64,000 nucleotides of DNA, from positions 3,224,001 to 3,288,000 of the forward strand of contig NZ_CP032624.1 of NCBI RefSeq assembly GCF_003627055.1, given 5' to 3'. This stretch comes from Gryllotalpicola protaetiae (lineage in GTDB: Bacteria > Actinomycetota > Actinomycetes > Actinomycetales > Microbacteriaceae). The notes below the pieces were generated by a model. That model worked only from the letters and a program-made list of their open reading frames with translations. It was not told the origin of the DNA and searched no databases. Of this stretch, positions 7,522 through 17,302 are shown piece after piece (the first letter of the stretch is position 1; each line of letters starts with the position of its first letter). The translations under genes were made by a program, and so were the position numbers.

Positions 7522-9140
7522 GTGCCGCAGCGGAGCAGGGCGCGCTCACGCGCTCGATCGTGCTGTGGTGCCCCGACTGGCCGATCAGGGCGGCGCTGCT
7601 CAAATATCCATCGATCGCGGTCGGCAATGCGATCGCGCTGATCGAGAAGGGGCTCGTGTTCGCCTGCTCGGCCGAGGCTCGCACCGCAGGGGTGCGGCGG
7701 GGGCTGCGTGTGCGCGAGGCGCAGGCGAGATGCCCTGAGCTCGTGGTGCTGCCCTACGACCCGCAGGCCGACGCGCGGTTCTTCGAGCCGATCCTCGCCG
7801 CCGTCGAGCAGACCGTGCCCGGGGTGCAGCCGATCAGGCCCGGCATGTGCGCGCTGCGCTCGCGCGGGCCGGCGAGGTACTACGGCGGCGAGGCCGAGGC
7901 GGCCGAGGTGCTGCTCGGGGTGCTGGCAGAGCACGGCGTGCCCGACGCGCGCGTCGGGGTCGCCGACGGTCCCTTCGCAGCGGAGCAGGCGGCCAGGCAT
8001 CCGTCTGCCGGCGACGCTTCTGAGCCATCTGTCCTGATCGTCGCCGAGGGCGGCTCCCCCGCGTTCCTCGCCGCGCTGCCCGTCGACGTCATGGGCGACG
8101 ACGGGTTCACGGCGCTGTGCCGCCGGCTCGGGCTGCCGACGCTCGGGGCGCTCGCGGGCATGGCAGCCGACGAGCTCGTCGAGCGCTTCGGCTTCACCGG
8201 CGCGCGCGTGCACACGCTCGTGACCGGGCGCGACGCGCAGGTCGTCGTGCCGCGGTCGCCGCAGCGGGCGCTCGAGCGCCGGCTCGTCTTCGACGAGGGG
8301 CTCGACCGCGTCGACCAGCTCGCCTTCGCCGCCCGGCAGACCGCCGACGACGTCATCGCGGGGCTCACCGCGGCGAAGCTCGTGGCGACCGCCGTGACGG
8401 TGACGATCCAGACGGAGGACGGGGCGGAGAGCTCGCGCACCTGGCTGCATCCGCGGTGGTTCACTGCGGCTGACCTCGTCGACCGGCTGCGCTGGCAGCT
8501 GCAGGGCGTCGGGCCGGGAACGGGTGCGCTCACGGCACCTGTCGTGCAGCTCGTGTTCGCGCCCGAGAGCGTCGATGCGGCACACCACCATGAGCAGGGG
8601 CTGTGGGGCGACGCCCCCGACGAACGCGTGCACCATGCGCTCTCCCGGGTGCAGAGCATGCTCGGGCACGACGCCGTCGTGACCGCCGCGCTCGGCGGCG
8701 GCCGGCTGCTCGACGACCGGCAGGTGCTCGTGCCGTGGGGCGACCGCTCCCCCGCCGGAACAGCGGAGCGGGCCGGGCAGCCCTGGCCGGGCGCGCTGCC
8801 CGACCCCCTGCCGGCGACGGTGTTCCTGCCGCGCGTGCAGGTCGAGCTGCTGACGGATTCCGGTGAGCCGGTCGTCGTCTCAGACCGCGGCCTCGTCGAA
8901 GGCGAGCCCGCGCTGTTCGCGGCGGCGCCCGGTGCGCGACCCATCGGCTCGCACGGCGAGGCGCTGCGAGTCGCCCGCCCGATCGGCGGCTGGGCCGGCC
9001 CGTGGACCGTCGACGAGCGCTGGTGGGATGCGGCGACCGCGCGCCGTGTGCACCGCTTCAGCGTTGTCGACGCCGACGGCACCGCCTGGCTGCTGCTGTT
9101 CGACGGGGAGTCCTGGCTCGCCGAGGCGCGCTATGACTAG
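7518..9140 (+). CDS. imuB: ImuB, catalytically inactive Y-family polymerase homologue
   Basis: ImuB is the clamp-binding hub of the mutasome and recruits DnaE2 to lesions. The 540-residue protein has a Y-family layout: N-terminal palm/finger region (LWCPDWPIRAALL near residue 15), a helix-hairpin-helix thumb (LGLPTLGALAGMAADELVERFG in two parts) and a little-finger domain. The N-terminal acidic motif of active Y-family enzymes (DxDxF) is replaced by WCPDWP, as expected for ImuB. EQGLWGD near residue 359 resembles the beta-clamp-binding motif QLPLWG. The GTG at 7518 overlaps the imuA' TGA and has GGGAG 7 nt upstream, so it is preferred over the ATG at 7503. Confidence 0.88.
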   Translation: MSAAAEQGALTRSIVLWCPDWPIRAALLKYPSIAVGNAIALIEKGLVFACSAEARTAGVRRGLRVREAQARCPELVVLPYDPQADARFFEPILAAVEQTVPGVQPIRPGMCALRSRGPARYYGGEAEAAEVLLGVLAEHGVPDARVGVADGPFAAEQAARHPSAGDASEPSVLIVAEGGSPAFLAALPVDVMGDDGFTALCRRLGLPTLGALAGMAADELVERFGFTGARVHTLVTGRDAQVVVPRSPQRALERRLVFDEGLDRVDQLAFAARQTADDVIAGLTAAKLVATAVTVTIQTEDGAESSRTWLHPRWFTAADLVDRLRWQLQGVGPGTGALTAPVVQLVFAPESVDAAHHHEQGLWGDAPDERVHHALSRVQSMLGHDAVVTAALGGGRLLDDRQVLVPWGDRSPAGTAERAGQPWPGALPDPLPATVFLPRVQVELLTDSGEPVVVSDRGLVEGEPALFAAAPGARPIGSHGEALRVARPIGGWAGPWTVDERWWDAATARRVHRFSVVDADGTAWLLLFDGESWLAEARYD

Positions 9141-9148
9141 GGGGTCCT

Positions 9149-12100
9149 ATGGGCTTCAATAACCCGGCGATGCCGTGGTCCGAGTTCGAGCGGACTCTTT
9201 CCGGGCGCGCGAGGCCCGATCAGCCGGACGAGCTGGTCGAACGGCCGGGCTCGCGGAGGCGCGAGCCGATCGAGGCGCAGCCCCTCGAACTCGACGACGG
9301 GCCGTTCGTGCCCTACGCCGAGTTGCACGCGCACTCGCACTACAGCTTCCTCGACGGCGCGAGCTCACCGGCGGCACTCCTGCAGGAGGCGGCGAGGCTC
9401 CGGCTCTCCGCCCTCGCCATCACCGATCACGACGGGCTCTACGGCGCGGTGCAGCTGGCGGAGGCGGCAGCCGCCTACCGAAGAGACCGCATCGAGGTGA
9501 AGACCGTGTTCGGCGCCGAGCTGTCCCTCGGGCTCTCTGCCCCGCAGAACGGCGCGCCCGACCCGGAAGGGACGCATCTGCTCGTCCTCGCGCGCGGCCA
9601 GGCCGGCTACCACGCACTCGCCGGGGCCATCACCGAGGCTCAGCTCGCCGATGGCGCGGAGAAGGGTCGCCCCATCTACGAGCTCCCCGCGCTCGCCGGG
9701 GCGGCCGACGGCCAGTGGGCGGTCCTGACCGGGTGTCGGAAGGGAGCCGTCCGGCAGGCGCTGGCCTCTGCCGACGGAGGCACGGATGCCGCCGCCTGGG
9801 AGCTCGACCGGCTCGTCGACCTGTTCGGCCCCGGCAACGTCGTAGTGGAGCTGTTCGACCACGGCGACCCGCTCGCGAGCTCGTACAACGACGCACTGTA
9901 CGAGCTCGCCGAGAAGCGCGGGCTGCTGGTCGTCGCGACGGGGAATGTCCACTACGCGACCCCCGACGGTCGGCCGCTCGCCACCGCCGTCGCGGCCGTG
10001 CGCGCGCGACGGAGCCTCGACGAGCTCGACGGCTGGCTTCCGGCCGCGGGGAACGCCCATCTGCGCAGCGGGGCCGAGATGCACCGGCTGTTCGGGCGGT
10101 ACCCCGGTGCGATCGAGGCAACCGTGGAACTGGCATCCGATCTCGCCTTCGAACTGAACAGCGTCAAGCCAGGGCTGCCCGAACAGGAGATCCCGGAGGG
10201 CTACACGCAGATGAGCTACCTGCGCGAACTGGTCGCCGCAGGCATCGCAGAGCGCTATCCGGAGGGGCGGCGGCCCGTGCCCCTGGCAGAGATCGAGCAG
10301 CGCCTCGAAGACGAGCTCGCGGTCATCCAGAAGAAGGACTTCCCCGGTTACTTCCTGATCGTGCACGACCTTGTGCGAGAAGCGCGCACGCGCGGCATCC
10401 TCTGCCAAGGTCGCGGCTCGGCCGCCAACTCGGCTGTCTGCTACGTACTCGGCATCACGGCGATCGATGCGATCCGTTACCGGCTGCCGTTCCAGCGCTT
10501 CCTGTCCCATCTGCGCGACGAGGAGCCCGACATCGACGTCGACTTCGACTCCCGGCGGCGGGAGGAGATCATCCAGTACGCCTTCGAGAAGTACGGGCGG
10601 CGGAATGCCGCGCAGGTCGCCACTGTGATCAGCTATCGGCCGAAGGCGACCGTGCGCGACATGGCCAAGGCGCTCGGGTTCTCTCCCGGCCAGCAGGATG
10701 CCTGGGGCAGACGCATCGAGGACTGGGGAGGCGGCGTCTCGGCCGACGCCGACGGCATCCCCGACACCGTCCTCGGGCTCGCGCGTCAGCTCAGCAAGGC
10801 GCCGCGCCACCTCGGCATCCACTCCGGCGGCATGGTGCTGACCAAGCGGCCCGTCGGCGAGATCTGCCCCATCGAGCACGCACGCATGAAGGACCGCACC
10901 GTGCTGCAATGGGACAAGGGCGACGTCGAGTGGATGGGGCTCGTCAAGTTCGACATGCTCGGCCTGGGGATGCTCGAGGCGCTGCAGTACATCTTCGAGA
11001 TCGTCCGCGACGGCGTCGGCGAGGAGTGGGGTCTCGCGAGCCTGCCGAAGGAAGAGCCGGCCGTCTACGACATGCTGTGCCGGGCGGACGCGGTCGGCGT
11101 CTTCCAGGTCGAGTCGCGCGCGCAGCTCGCCACGCTCCCCCGTTTGCAGCCCCGCCGGTTCTATGACCTCGTCGTCGAGGTCGCGCTGATCCGACCGGGG
11201 CCGATCCAGGGCGGTGCGGTGCACCCCTATCTGCGGCGCCGGGAGCGGCTGCGAGGTGGCGACGGCGACCCGGTGAGCTACCCGCACCCGCTGCTCGAAT
11301 CCGTGCTGAAGCGCACCCTCGGCGTCCCGCTCTTCCAGGAGCAGATCATGCAGATGGCGATGGCGGTCGGCGGCTGCTCCCCCGAGGACGCCGACCTGCT
11401 GCGCCGGGCGATGGGCTCCAAGCGCGGGGTCGAGAAGATCGAGTCGCTCAAGAAGAAGCTCTTCGCCGGCATGGCGGAGAACGGCTTGACGGGGCAGGGC
11501 GCCGAGGCCATCTATGAGCAGATCCACGCCTTCGCCGACTTCGGCTTCGCCGAGAGCCACTCGCTCAGCTTCGCGCTGCTCGTCTACGCGAGCTCCTGGC
11601 TCAAGCTGCACTACCCCGCCGCCTTCCTGGCCGGGCTGCTGCGGGCGCAGCCGATGGGCTTCTACTCCGCGGAGACCCTCGTGCGGGATGCGCGGCGTCA
11701 CGGCGTCGAGGTCCGCGGCGTCGACATCCTCCGCTCCGATGCGCACGCGAGCCTCGAGCCGCTCGATGAGAAGGGGCCGTGGGGCGAGGCATCCGCACCC
11801 CGTCCTGGAATCACGGGGATGGACGAGTGCCTGGGCTGGCACGAGACCGGGGGAAATCCGGAAGACGTCGAAGAGAGCGAGCCGTTCGACCCGGCTGCTC
11901 CCGACGAGAGCGCCGCCCACCGCCGTGACGGCCGCTTCGCCGTGCGGCTCGGGCTCGCCGGGGTGAGGTCCATCGGCGAGAAGGTGGCTGAGCGCATCGT
12001 CGCTGCACGGAGGGAGAGCGGGCCCTATCTCGACCTGCACGATCTCGCGCGGCGCGCGGCGCTCAGCGAGCCGCAGCTCACCGCCCTCGCTGCGGCCGGC

Positions 12101-12640
12101 GCCTTCCAGTCGATGGGGATCGGGCGGCGTGAAGCGCTCTGGCAGGCGGGTCCCGCCGGGCGGGAGCGCGCCGACTATCTGCCCCACACCGCGGTCGTCG
12201 TCCAGCCGCCGCTATTGCCGGCGCCGAGCGAGGCGGATCGGCTCGCCTACGACATCTGGGCCATGGGCCTGTCCCCCGACGATCATCCGATGCGGTATCG
12301 GCGCGCGGTGCTGCGGGCGGGCGGGGTGCTGAGCGCCGCCGAGCTGGGGAGCGCGGAATCCGGGAGCCGGGTGTTCGTCGGCGGGGTCGTCACACACCGG
12401 CAGCGACCGACGACGGCCTCCGGCATCACCTTCCTCAACCTCGAGGACGAGACCGGCATGGTCAACGTCATCGTCTCCACCGGGGTCTGGAAGAGGCACC
12501 GGCGCGTCGCGCGGGAAGCGCAGGGAATGGTCGTGCGCGGCATCTTGGAGCGCAGCCCCGAGGGGGTCGTGAACATCGCCGCCGACCGGCTTCAGCTGCT
12601 CCAGCTGCCCGTCGAGATGAAGTCCCGGGATTTCCAGTGA
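9149..12640 (+). CDS. dnaE2: Error-prone DNA polymerase DnaE2
   Basis: DnaE2 is the C-family polymerase that performs mutagenic translesion synthesis with ImuA' and ImuB during the SOS response. The 1163-residue protein starts with a PHP domain ([16 protein letters not shown] from about residue 57). Its palm carries PDIDVDFDS near residue 460, two of the three catalytic aspartates. A helix-hairpin-helix region ([13 protein letters not shown]) and a C-terminal OB fold (about 1070-1145) follow. It lacks the tau-binding tail of replicative DnaE1. The ATG has AGGGGG 5 nt upstream and lies 8 nt after imuB. An internal acidic insert near residues 870-930 may be clade-specific. Confidence 0.95.
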   Translation: MGFNNPAMPWSEFERTLSGRARPDQPDELVERPGSRRREPIEAQPLELDDGPFVPYAELHAHSHYSFLDGASSPAALLQEAARLRLSALAITDHDGLYGAVQLAEAAAAYRRDRIEVKTVFGAELSLGLSAPQNGAPDPEGTHLLVLARGQAGYHALAGAITEAQLADGAEKGRPIYELPALAGAADGQWAVLTGCRKGAVRQALASADGGTDAAAWELDRLVDLFGPGNVVVELFDHGDPLASSYNDALYELAEKRGLLVVATGNVHYATPDGRPLATAVAAVRARRSLDELDGWLPAAGNAHLRSGAEMHRLFGRYPGAIEATVELASDLAFELNSVKPGLPEQEIPEGYTQMSYLRELVAAGIAERYPEGRRPVPLAEIEQRLEDELAVIQKKDFPGYFLIVHDLVREARTRGILCQGRGSAANSAVCYVLGITAIDAIRYRLPFQRFLSHLRDEEPDIDVDFDSRRREEIIQYAFEKYGRRNAAQVATVISYRPKATVRDMAKALGFSPGQQDAWGRRIEDWGGGVSADADGIPDTVLGLARQLSKAPRHLGIHSGGMVLTKRPVGEICPIEHARMKDRTVLQWDKGDVEWMGLVKFDMLGLGMLEALQYIFEIVRDGVGEEWGLASLPKEEPAVYDMLCRADAVGVFQVESRAQLATLPRLQPRRFYDLVVEVALIRPGPIQGGAVHPYLRRRERLRGGDGDPVSYPHPLLESVLKRTLGVPLFQEQIMQMAMAVGGCSPEDADLLRRAMGSKRGVEKIESLKKKLFAGMAENGLTGQGAEAIYEQIHAFADFGFAESHSLSFALLVYASSWLKLHYPAAFLAGLLRAQPMGFYSAETLVRDARRHGVEVRGVDILRSDAHASLEPLDEKGPWGEASAPRPGITGMDECLGWHETGGNPEDVEESEPFDPAAPDESAAHRRDGRFAVRLGLAGVRSIGEKVAERIVAARRESGPYLDLHDLARRAALSEPQLTALAAAGAFQSMGIGRREALWQAGPAGRERADYLPHTAVVVQPPLLPAPSEADRLAYDIWAMGLSPDDHPMRYRRAVLRAGGVLSAAELGSAESGSRVFVGGVVTHRQRPTTASGITFLNLEDETGMVNVIVSTGVWKRHRRVAREAQGMVVRGILERSPEGVVNIAADRLQLLQLPVEMKSRDFQ

Positions 12641-12663
12641 CGTGAATCGGGCACGCGGCACGC

Positions 12664-12675
12664 GTTACATGTAAC
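12664..12675. promoter_or_regulatory. Palindromic operator of the mazEF-type module
   Basis: GTTACATGTAAC is a perfect 12-bp palindrome ending 9 nt before the antitoxin ATG. A partial echo (GTACATG) overlaps the start codon. The place where a -10 box would lie for a leaderless transcript (12672-12678) overlaps it, so antitoxin binding here would repress its own operon. Function is inferred from position and symmetry. Confidence 0.6.
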
Positions 12676-12684
12676 ACTGGGTAC

Positions 12685-12888
12685 ATGGGGACAAGAGACC
12701 GCGTGGCAAGTCATCGCGACAGGATGAGGAAGGCGGGGTATCGCCTGGTGCAGACCTGGGTCCCCGATGTGCGAACACCGGGTTTTGTCGATGAAGCGCG
12801 GAGGCAGGCGATCCTTGTCGCCGAGGCCGATCGTCGAGGTGAAGACCAGGACTTCATCGAAGCCATTTCTGCGCCGTGGGACGAATGA
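12685..12888 (+). CDS. MazE-like antitoxin (DUF3018 family)
   Basis: A 67-residue basic-then-acidic protein. The N-terminal half has the pattern RVxxHRDRMRKAGYRLVQTW (residues 6-25) followed by VPDVRTPGFVDEARRQ, which I recognise as the DUF3018 group of MazE-type antitoxins. The acidic C-terminus (about 46-67) is the likely toxin-neutralising tail. Its TGA overlaps the toxin ATG (ATGA), the usual coupling that keeps antitoxin in excess. No Shine-Dalgarno is visible at its own ATG. Confidence 0.85.
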   Translation: MGTRDRVASHRDRMRKAGYRLVQTWVPDVRTPGFVDEARRQAILVAEADRRGEDQDFIEAISAPWDE

Positions 12889-13211
12889 GGCGCGGCGAGC
12901 TCTGGACCGTTTCCGGTGACGTCTACGCATCGAAACCGCGCCCGGCGCTGATCCTTCAAGACGACCGCTTCGACGCAACCGAGTCGGTCACGGTTGCTCC
13001 TCTCACCACAACGGCGGTTGACGCACCCCTTCTCCGTTACCGACTTGACCCGGCGGGCGGGAACGGGCTCGACGCGACCAGCTTCATCATGGTCGACAAG
13101 CTCACCACGGTGCGCAGGAACAACATCGGCAAGCAGTTCGGCTCGCTCACCGGCAGCCAATTGATCGAGGTGGAGAGATTGGTGATCGTCTTCCTGGGGT
13201 TAGCAGGATGA
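12885..13211 (+). CDS. MazF/PemK-type endoribonuclease toxin
   Basis: A 108-residue toxin of the MazF/PemK fold, which cleaves mRNA at short sequences. Visible family features are RRGELWTVSG at the N-terminus, KPRPALILQDD (about 17-27) with the conserved RPALI strand, VAPLTTT near 40 and MVDKLTTVRRNNIG near 70, containing the conserved D-x-T-x5 turn. The ATG at 12885 overlaps the antitoxin stop; an upstream in-frame GTG at 12876 exists but fits coupling less well. No frameshift or stop is seen, so the module appears intact. Target sequence and present activity are unknown. Confidence 0.87.
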   Translation: MRRGELWTVSGDVYASKPRPALILQDDRFDATESVTVAPLTTTAVDAPLLRYRLDPAGGNGLDATSFIMVDKLTTVRRNNIGKQFGSLTGSQLIEVERLVIVFLGLAG

Positions 13212-13237
13212 GGCTTCGCAACGCACTGGCGTCATGA

Positions 13238-13948
13238 GTGCCCGACACGCAGACTGACCTCATGCGATTCGGTGGGCGGCTGAAGGCCGACGCGCCCGAT
13301 CCGGCGATCGAGCTGATCGAGAAGGCGAGGCGGATGCCGGTGCCCGTGATCGGCCTGGTGCCGCAGCGCCACCTCGAGGACTGGGATGCGTTCGGCGTCA
13401 GCTCCGGCACTCACAACGGGGTGTTCGACTCGTGCGACGTCTCGATCAGCTACACGCTGTGGCGGAACCCGCACAACATCCACGATCCGGTGAATCTCGC
13501 CGAGCTCGGCGACGAGCAGCGCGCGAGCCTCGACCGCCAGGTCCCGTCGGAGCGGCCGCCGTGGCTGCTCGAGCGCGTGCGCCGTACGCGTTACCCCCTT
13601 CTCTGGGAGTGCGTCATCACGCATTGGCGCTCCGAGCCGCGCGAGTACGACTCCGTCGAGGCGCGGCTCGCCGCGCATGTGAACCACATCCTCGAGAACG
13701 GATTCCGCGAGACGCGCGTGCGCGGCGAGCTGCCCGGTGACCTCGACAGCCCGGTCGACGAGCGTCATGTCGAGCATGGGGTGACCGTGCTTGTGAACGG
13801 GTTCGAGCGGTCGGGCATCCGCATCGACACGGACCCCGATGTCTACGGCGTCGGTGTCGCGCTCGCCAACAACAGCACGGTCACGGCAGTCCTCCCACGT
13901 GACGAGCTGCGCTTTGTCGACGTGGCCTTCGAGACGCGTCGCATCTAG
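13238..13948 (+). CDS. Hypothetical protein
   Basis: A 236-residue protein (GTG start) that I do not recognise. An alternative ATG at 13262 would give 228 residues. It is soluble, with no signal peptide or membrane helix, and rich in aromatic residues and His (GVSSGTHNGVFDSCDVSISYTLWRN near 50-75). A helical middle follows (LLERVRRTRYPLLWECVITHW), and the C-terminal 60 residues look beta-rich. GC-ending codon use matches neighbouring genes, so the frame is probably real. It begins 26 nt after the MazF gene and could be cotranscribed, but nothing in the protein suggests a toxin-antitoxin role. Confidence 0.6.
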   Translation: MPDTQTDLMRFGGRLKADAPDPAIELIEKARRMPVPVIGLVPQRHLEDWDAFGVSSGTHNGVFDSCDVSISYTLWRNPHNIHDPVNLAELGDEQRASLDRQVPSERPPWLLERVRRTRYPLLWECVITHWRSEPREYDSVEARLAAHVNHILENGFRETRVRGELPGDLDSPVDERHVEHGVTVLVNGFERSGIRIDTDPDVYGVGVALANNSTVTAVLPRDELRFVDVAFETRRI

Positions 13949-14042
13949 TTCCCATCCGACGAGTCGAGACCCCGTCGATTGCGAGGATTTGGCCTCTGTG
14001 CGCGGCGGCCAAGACCGGCAGCGGCATCCGCAGAGCCGGCCA

Positions 14043-14546
14043 TTAGGCGCTGCGACCCCGACGCTCGCGGCGCAGCATGTCGATCGGCAGCAGCACCCAG
14101 AGGCCGATGATCACGAGCGCGACCACGACGGCCGCGATGACTCCCGCCGTGAGGGACAGCACGAAGTAGAACAGGAACAGCGCGACGCCGATGATCAGCA
14201 GCGCGACCGCGATGAGGTTCACGCGCAGGATCCGGTTGCCGATCAGCACGGCGTCCTTCTTGGCGTGGTGCTGGAACAGCCACCGGTGCAGTGAGACGGG
14301 CGCGAGCGCGAGCAGCGTCGCCGTGCAGGCGAGGCCCACGAGCACGAGATAGATCGTGATGCCGACCGGCTCGAGCTCGTGGAAGCGCTGCTGGAAGGCG
14401 AGCGCGAGCAGGAAGCCCGTGAGGATCTGGTTGCCGGTCTGCGTGACGCGCAGCTCCTGCAGGATGTCCTCCCAGTTGCGGTCGTAGCGCTGAGCATCCG
14501 ACTCGCCGGGGCGGTTCAGGCTGCCGGATCGTGCGTCGTCGCTCAT
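14043..14546 (-). CDS. DUF6328 family membrane protein
   Basis: A 167-residue protein with a cytosolic N-terminus and four hydrophobic helices (roughly residues 41-52, 63-85, 109-128 and 132-154). The segment WEDILQELRVTQTGNQILTG just before the first helix is the signature I associate with DUF6328, an uncharacterised actinobacterial family. The C-terminus is short and basic (RRERRGRS). The 94 nt between its stop and the preceding hypothetical gene show no clear terminator. It is followed upstream by the helicase gene on the same strand, 16 nt away. Confidence 0.75.
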   Translation of the reverse strand: MSDDARSGSLNRPGESDAQRYDRNWEDILQELRVTQTGNQILTGFLLALAFQQRFHELEPVGITIYLVLVGLACTATLLALAPVSLHRWLFQHHAKKDAVLIGNRILRVNLIAVALLIIGVALFLFYFVLSLTAGVIAAVVVALVIIGLWVLLPIDMLRRERRGRSA

Positions 14547-14562
14547 GGTGTCAAACTACCGG

Positions 14563-16398
14563 TCAGGTGTGCCCCAGCCGCTTGCGCAGCAGCTGGATGC
14601 GCGCCTCGAGCTGCGTCATCGACGCCTTCGCGACGGCGGGGCCACCGCAGCTGCGGCGCAGCTCTGCGTGCACGAGGCCGTGCGGCTGGTCCTTCGACTT
14701 CGCATACAGCCCGACGAGCGAGTTGAGCAGCGAGCGCTGCTCCTTCAGGGTGCGGTAGAGCGGCAGCGGTTTGGCCGGCGATGGCTCGACGTCGGGCACA
14801 GGCTCCGGACGCGACGCGGCGCGCCGCGACTGCCTCGCCTGCCGGGTCATCAGCAGCTCGTGCACCTGCTCGGGCTCCAAGAGGCCCGGGATGCCGATGA
14901 AGTCCAGCTCCTCCTCGGTCTCCGGCTCGGCGTAGCCGCCGTAGTCCTGCCCGTCGAACAGCACGCGGTCGAACGCGGCGTGCGATCCGAGCGCCTGGTA
15001 CGAGAACTCGCCCTCCAAGGAATCCGACGCCTTGTCGTCCTTCTCGGCGGCCTGCATCATGGCGTCTTCGGGGTTGTAGAGGTCGCCCTCTTCGGAAGAC
15101 ACATCCCGGTCGAGCGCATGGTCGCGCTCCAGCTCGAGCGCGCCGGCCAGCGCGATCAGCGGCTCGACGTCGGGCAGGAACACCGATGCGGTCTCGCCGC
15201 GGCGCCGGGCGCGCACGAAACGGCCGATGGCCTGTGCGAAGAACAGCGGCGTCGACGAGTTGGTCGCGTACACGCCGACCGCGAGGCGTGGCACGTCGAC
15301 GCCCTCCGACACCATGCGCACGGCGACCATCCATTTCGAATCGGATGCCGCGAAGGCGCTGATCCTGTCGGAGGCCTCTTTCTCGTCCGAGAGCACGACG
15401 GTGGTCTTCTCGCCCGTCATGACGTCGAGGATCGCGGCATACGCCCGCGCCTGCTCCTTGTCGGTCGCGATGACGAGCCCCCCGGCATCCGGGATCTGCT
15501 GCCGCACCTCGTCGAGGCGCCGGGTCGCGGCCGAGAACACCGCGGGAATCCAGTCCCCCTCCGGGTCGAGCGCGGTACGCCACGCCTGCGAGGTGACGTC
15601 CTTCGTGTTGCCCTCGCCGAGCCGCGCCTCCATCTCTTCCCCGGCGCGGGTGCGCCAGCGCATGTGCCCCGCGTAGACCATGAACAGCACGGGGCGCACG
15701 ACGCCGTCGGCAAGCGCGCGCCCGTAGCCGTAGTTGTAGTCGGTCAGCGAGGTGCGGATGCCCTTGGCGTCGGGCAGATAGGTCACGAACGGGATCGGCG
15801 AGGTGTCCGACCGGAACGGCGTTCCGGTCAGCGACAGCCGCCGGGTCGCCCGTTCGAACGCCTCACGCACGGCGTCGCCCCACGACAGGGCGTCGCCGCC
15901 GTGGTGCACCTCGTCGAGGATCACGAGCGTGCGCCCGTCTTCGACGATGTCCTTGTGCAGCGACGCCTTCGCGGCGACCTGCGCGTAGGTGACCGCGATG
16001 CCGCGGTAATGGCGCGCGAAGCGGCGGTGGGCGTTCTTGAACTCGGCGTCGAGGTGGATGCCGACGCGTGCCGCCGCCTCTGCCCACTGCCGCTTCAGGT
16101 GGTCGGTCGGGGCGACCACGACGATGCGATCGATGGTGCGCCGGCCGAGCAGCTCTGAGGCGAGGCGCAGCGCGAAGGTCGTCTTGCCGGCGCCGGGCGT
16201 CGCCGAGGCGAGGAAGTCGCGCGGCTCGGTGCGGAAGTACTCATCGAGCGCTTCCTGCTGCCAGGCGCGCAGGCGGCTGACGGTGCCCCAGGGGGCGCGG
16301 GCCGGGAACGCGGGCGACAGGTGCTCGGCCGCGAAGGTGCCAGGGGTGTGCGCGGGTTCGCCGGGGCTCGGAATACCGACGAGGGGCGAATCAGTCAT
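14563..16398 (-). CDS. DEAD/DEAH-box superfamily 2 helicase
   Basis: A 611-residue SF2 ATPase. Motif I is ATPGAGKTTFALRLA (from about residue 65) and motif II is DEVH near 160. Motif III-like SLTGTPFRSD lies near 195 and motif VI is QAIGRFVRARRRGE near 390. Both RecA-like lobes are complete. The C-terminal 200 residues are acidic then basic and not recognisable. It resembles the helicase half of type III restriction enzymes, but no methylase or nuclease domain adjoins, so an RNA or DNA remodelling role is as likely. A TAGCAT -10 box lies 9 nt before the ATG, leaving a leader of 2-3 nt. Confidence 0.82.
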   Translation of the reverse strand: MTDSPLVGIPSPGEPAHTPGTFAAEHLSPAFPARAPWGTVSRLRAWQQEALDEYFRTEPRDFLASATPGAGKTTFALRLASELLGRRTIDRIVVVAPTDHLKRQWAEAAARVGIHLDAEFKNAHRRFARHYRGIAVTYAQVAAKASLHKDIVEDGRTLVILDEVHHGGDALSWGDAVREAFERATRRLSLTGTPFRSDTSPIPFVTYLPDAKGIRTSLTDYNYGYGRALADGVVRPVLFMVYAGHMRWRTRAGEEMEARLGEGNTKDVTSQAWRTALDPEGDWIPAVFSAATRRLDEVRQQIPDAGGLVIATDKEQARAYAAILDVMTGEKTTVVLSDEKEASDRISAFAASDSKWMVAVRMVSEGVDVPRLAVGVYATNSSTPLFFAQAIGRFVRARRRGETASVFLPDVEPLIALAGALELERDHALDRDVSSEEGDLYNPEDAMMQAAEKDDKASDSLEGEFSYQALGSHAAFDRVLFDGQDYGGYAEPETEEELDFIGIPGLLEPEQVHELLMTRQARQSRRAASRPEPVPDVEPSPAKPLPLYRTLKEQRSLLNSLVGLYAKSKDQPHGLVHAELRRSCGGPAVAKASMTQLEARIQLLRKRLGHT

Positions 16399-16407
16399 GG
16401 AGATGCG

Positions 16408-16413
16408 ATGCTA
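16408..16413 (-). promoter_or_regulatory. -10 box of the helicase gene
   Basis: TAGCAT in extended context (TGTTAGCAT) on the minus strand, 9 nt before the helicase ATG. Confidence 0.45.
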
Positions 16414-16483
16414 ACAAGAGGCAGTGACACCGCCGGGCGTGTCTCCACAGGCGCGCCACCGCGAGTGCACACGGAGTGGCAAA

Positions 16484-17302
16484 ATGGTTAACATGCCCGA
16501 ACTATCTACTTTCACGCGGTACGTAGCGCTCGGCGACAGCTTCACCGAGGGCCTCGGCGACCCCTACCCCGATGCCGCCGACGGATTCCGCGGCTGGGCC
16601 GACCGCGTCGCCGAGGTGCTGGCGGCGAAGACCTCCGATTTCGCCTACGCCAATCTCGCCGTGCGCGGGAAGCTGGTGCGTCAGATCCTCGCTGACCAGG
16701 TCGACGCCGCAGTCGCCCTGCGGCCCGACCTGATCACCATCTCGGCGGGCGGCAACGACGTCATCCGCCCCGGCACCGACCCCGACGAGATCGCCGCCAT
16801 CTTCGAGCAGGCGATCGCGCGGCTCGCGACGACCGGCGCCACGATCGTCGTGTTCACGGGTGTCGACGTCGGGTGGTCCGGAACCTTCAAGGCGATCCGT
16901 GGCAAGGTCGCGATCTACAACGAAGACGTGCGCAAGATCGCGGCGAAGTACGGATGCCTGGTTGCGGACCAGTGGTCGCTGACCGAGATCCAGGACATGC
17001 GCATGTGGTCGATCGACCGCCTGCACATGTCGCCGCTCGGCCACCAGGCGGTCGCGCGCCTCGTGCTGCGCACTCTGGGCGTTCCCAACGATCTGCCCGT
17101 GCTGACGCCCGCGCCGGTCCCCCCGCGCAGCTGGCGCGAGGCGCGCGTGCAGGACCTGCAGTGGGCGCGCGAGTACGCGTGGCCCTGGGTCGTCCGCCGT
17201 CTCAAGCACGTCTCGAGCGGCGACGGCCTGCCGCCGAAGCGGCCGGACCTCGCGCCCCTCGCGCCGCTGACCGCACCTGAGTCGGTCGACGACCCGAGCT
17301 AG
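16484..17302 (+). CDS. SGNH/GDSL-type hydrolase
   Basis: A 272-residue SGNH hydrolase. Block I is ALGDSFTEG with nucleophile Ser19. Block III is ISAGGNDVI near residue 87 with the oxyanion Gly-Asn pair, and block V is DRLHMSPLGHQ near 179-189 with the catalytic Asp and His. No signal peptide is seen, so it is probably cytoplasmic; substrate (lipid, acyl ester or sugar ester) is unknown. Of the in-frame starts, ATG 16484 has GGAG 7 nt upstream and is preferred; ATG 16493 is possible. Its stop codon overlaps that of the convergent carboxypeptidase within CTAG. Confidence 0.88.
   Translation: MVNMPELSTFTRYVALGDSFTEGLGDPYPDAADGFRGWADRVAEVLAAKTSDFAYANLAVRGKLVRQILADQVDAAVALRPDLITISAGGNDVIRPGTDPDEIAAIFEQAIARLATTGATIVVFTGVDVGWSGTFKAIRGKVAIYNEDVRKIAAKYGCLVADQWSLTEIQDMRMWSIDRLHMSPLGHQAVARLVLRTLGVPNDLPVLTPAPVPPRSWREARVQDLQWAREYAWPWVVRRLKHVSSGDGLPPKRPDLAPLAPLTAPESVDDPS

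Noticed and set aside
9365-12187. A 940-codon minus-strand frame opposite dnaE2
   Set aside because: It is antisense to a gene with clear PHP, palm and OB motifs, and its own protein is low-complexity Arg/Gly/His-rich.
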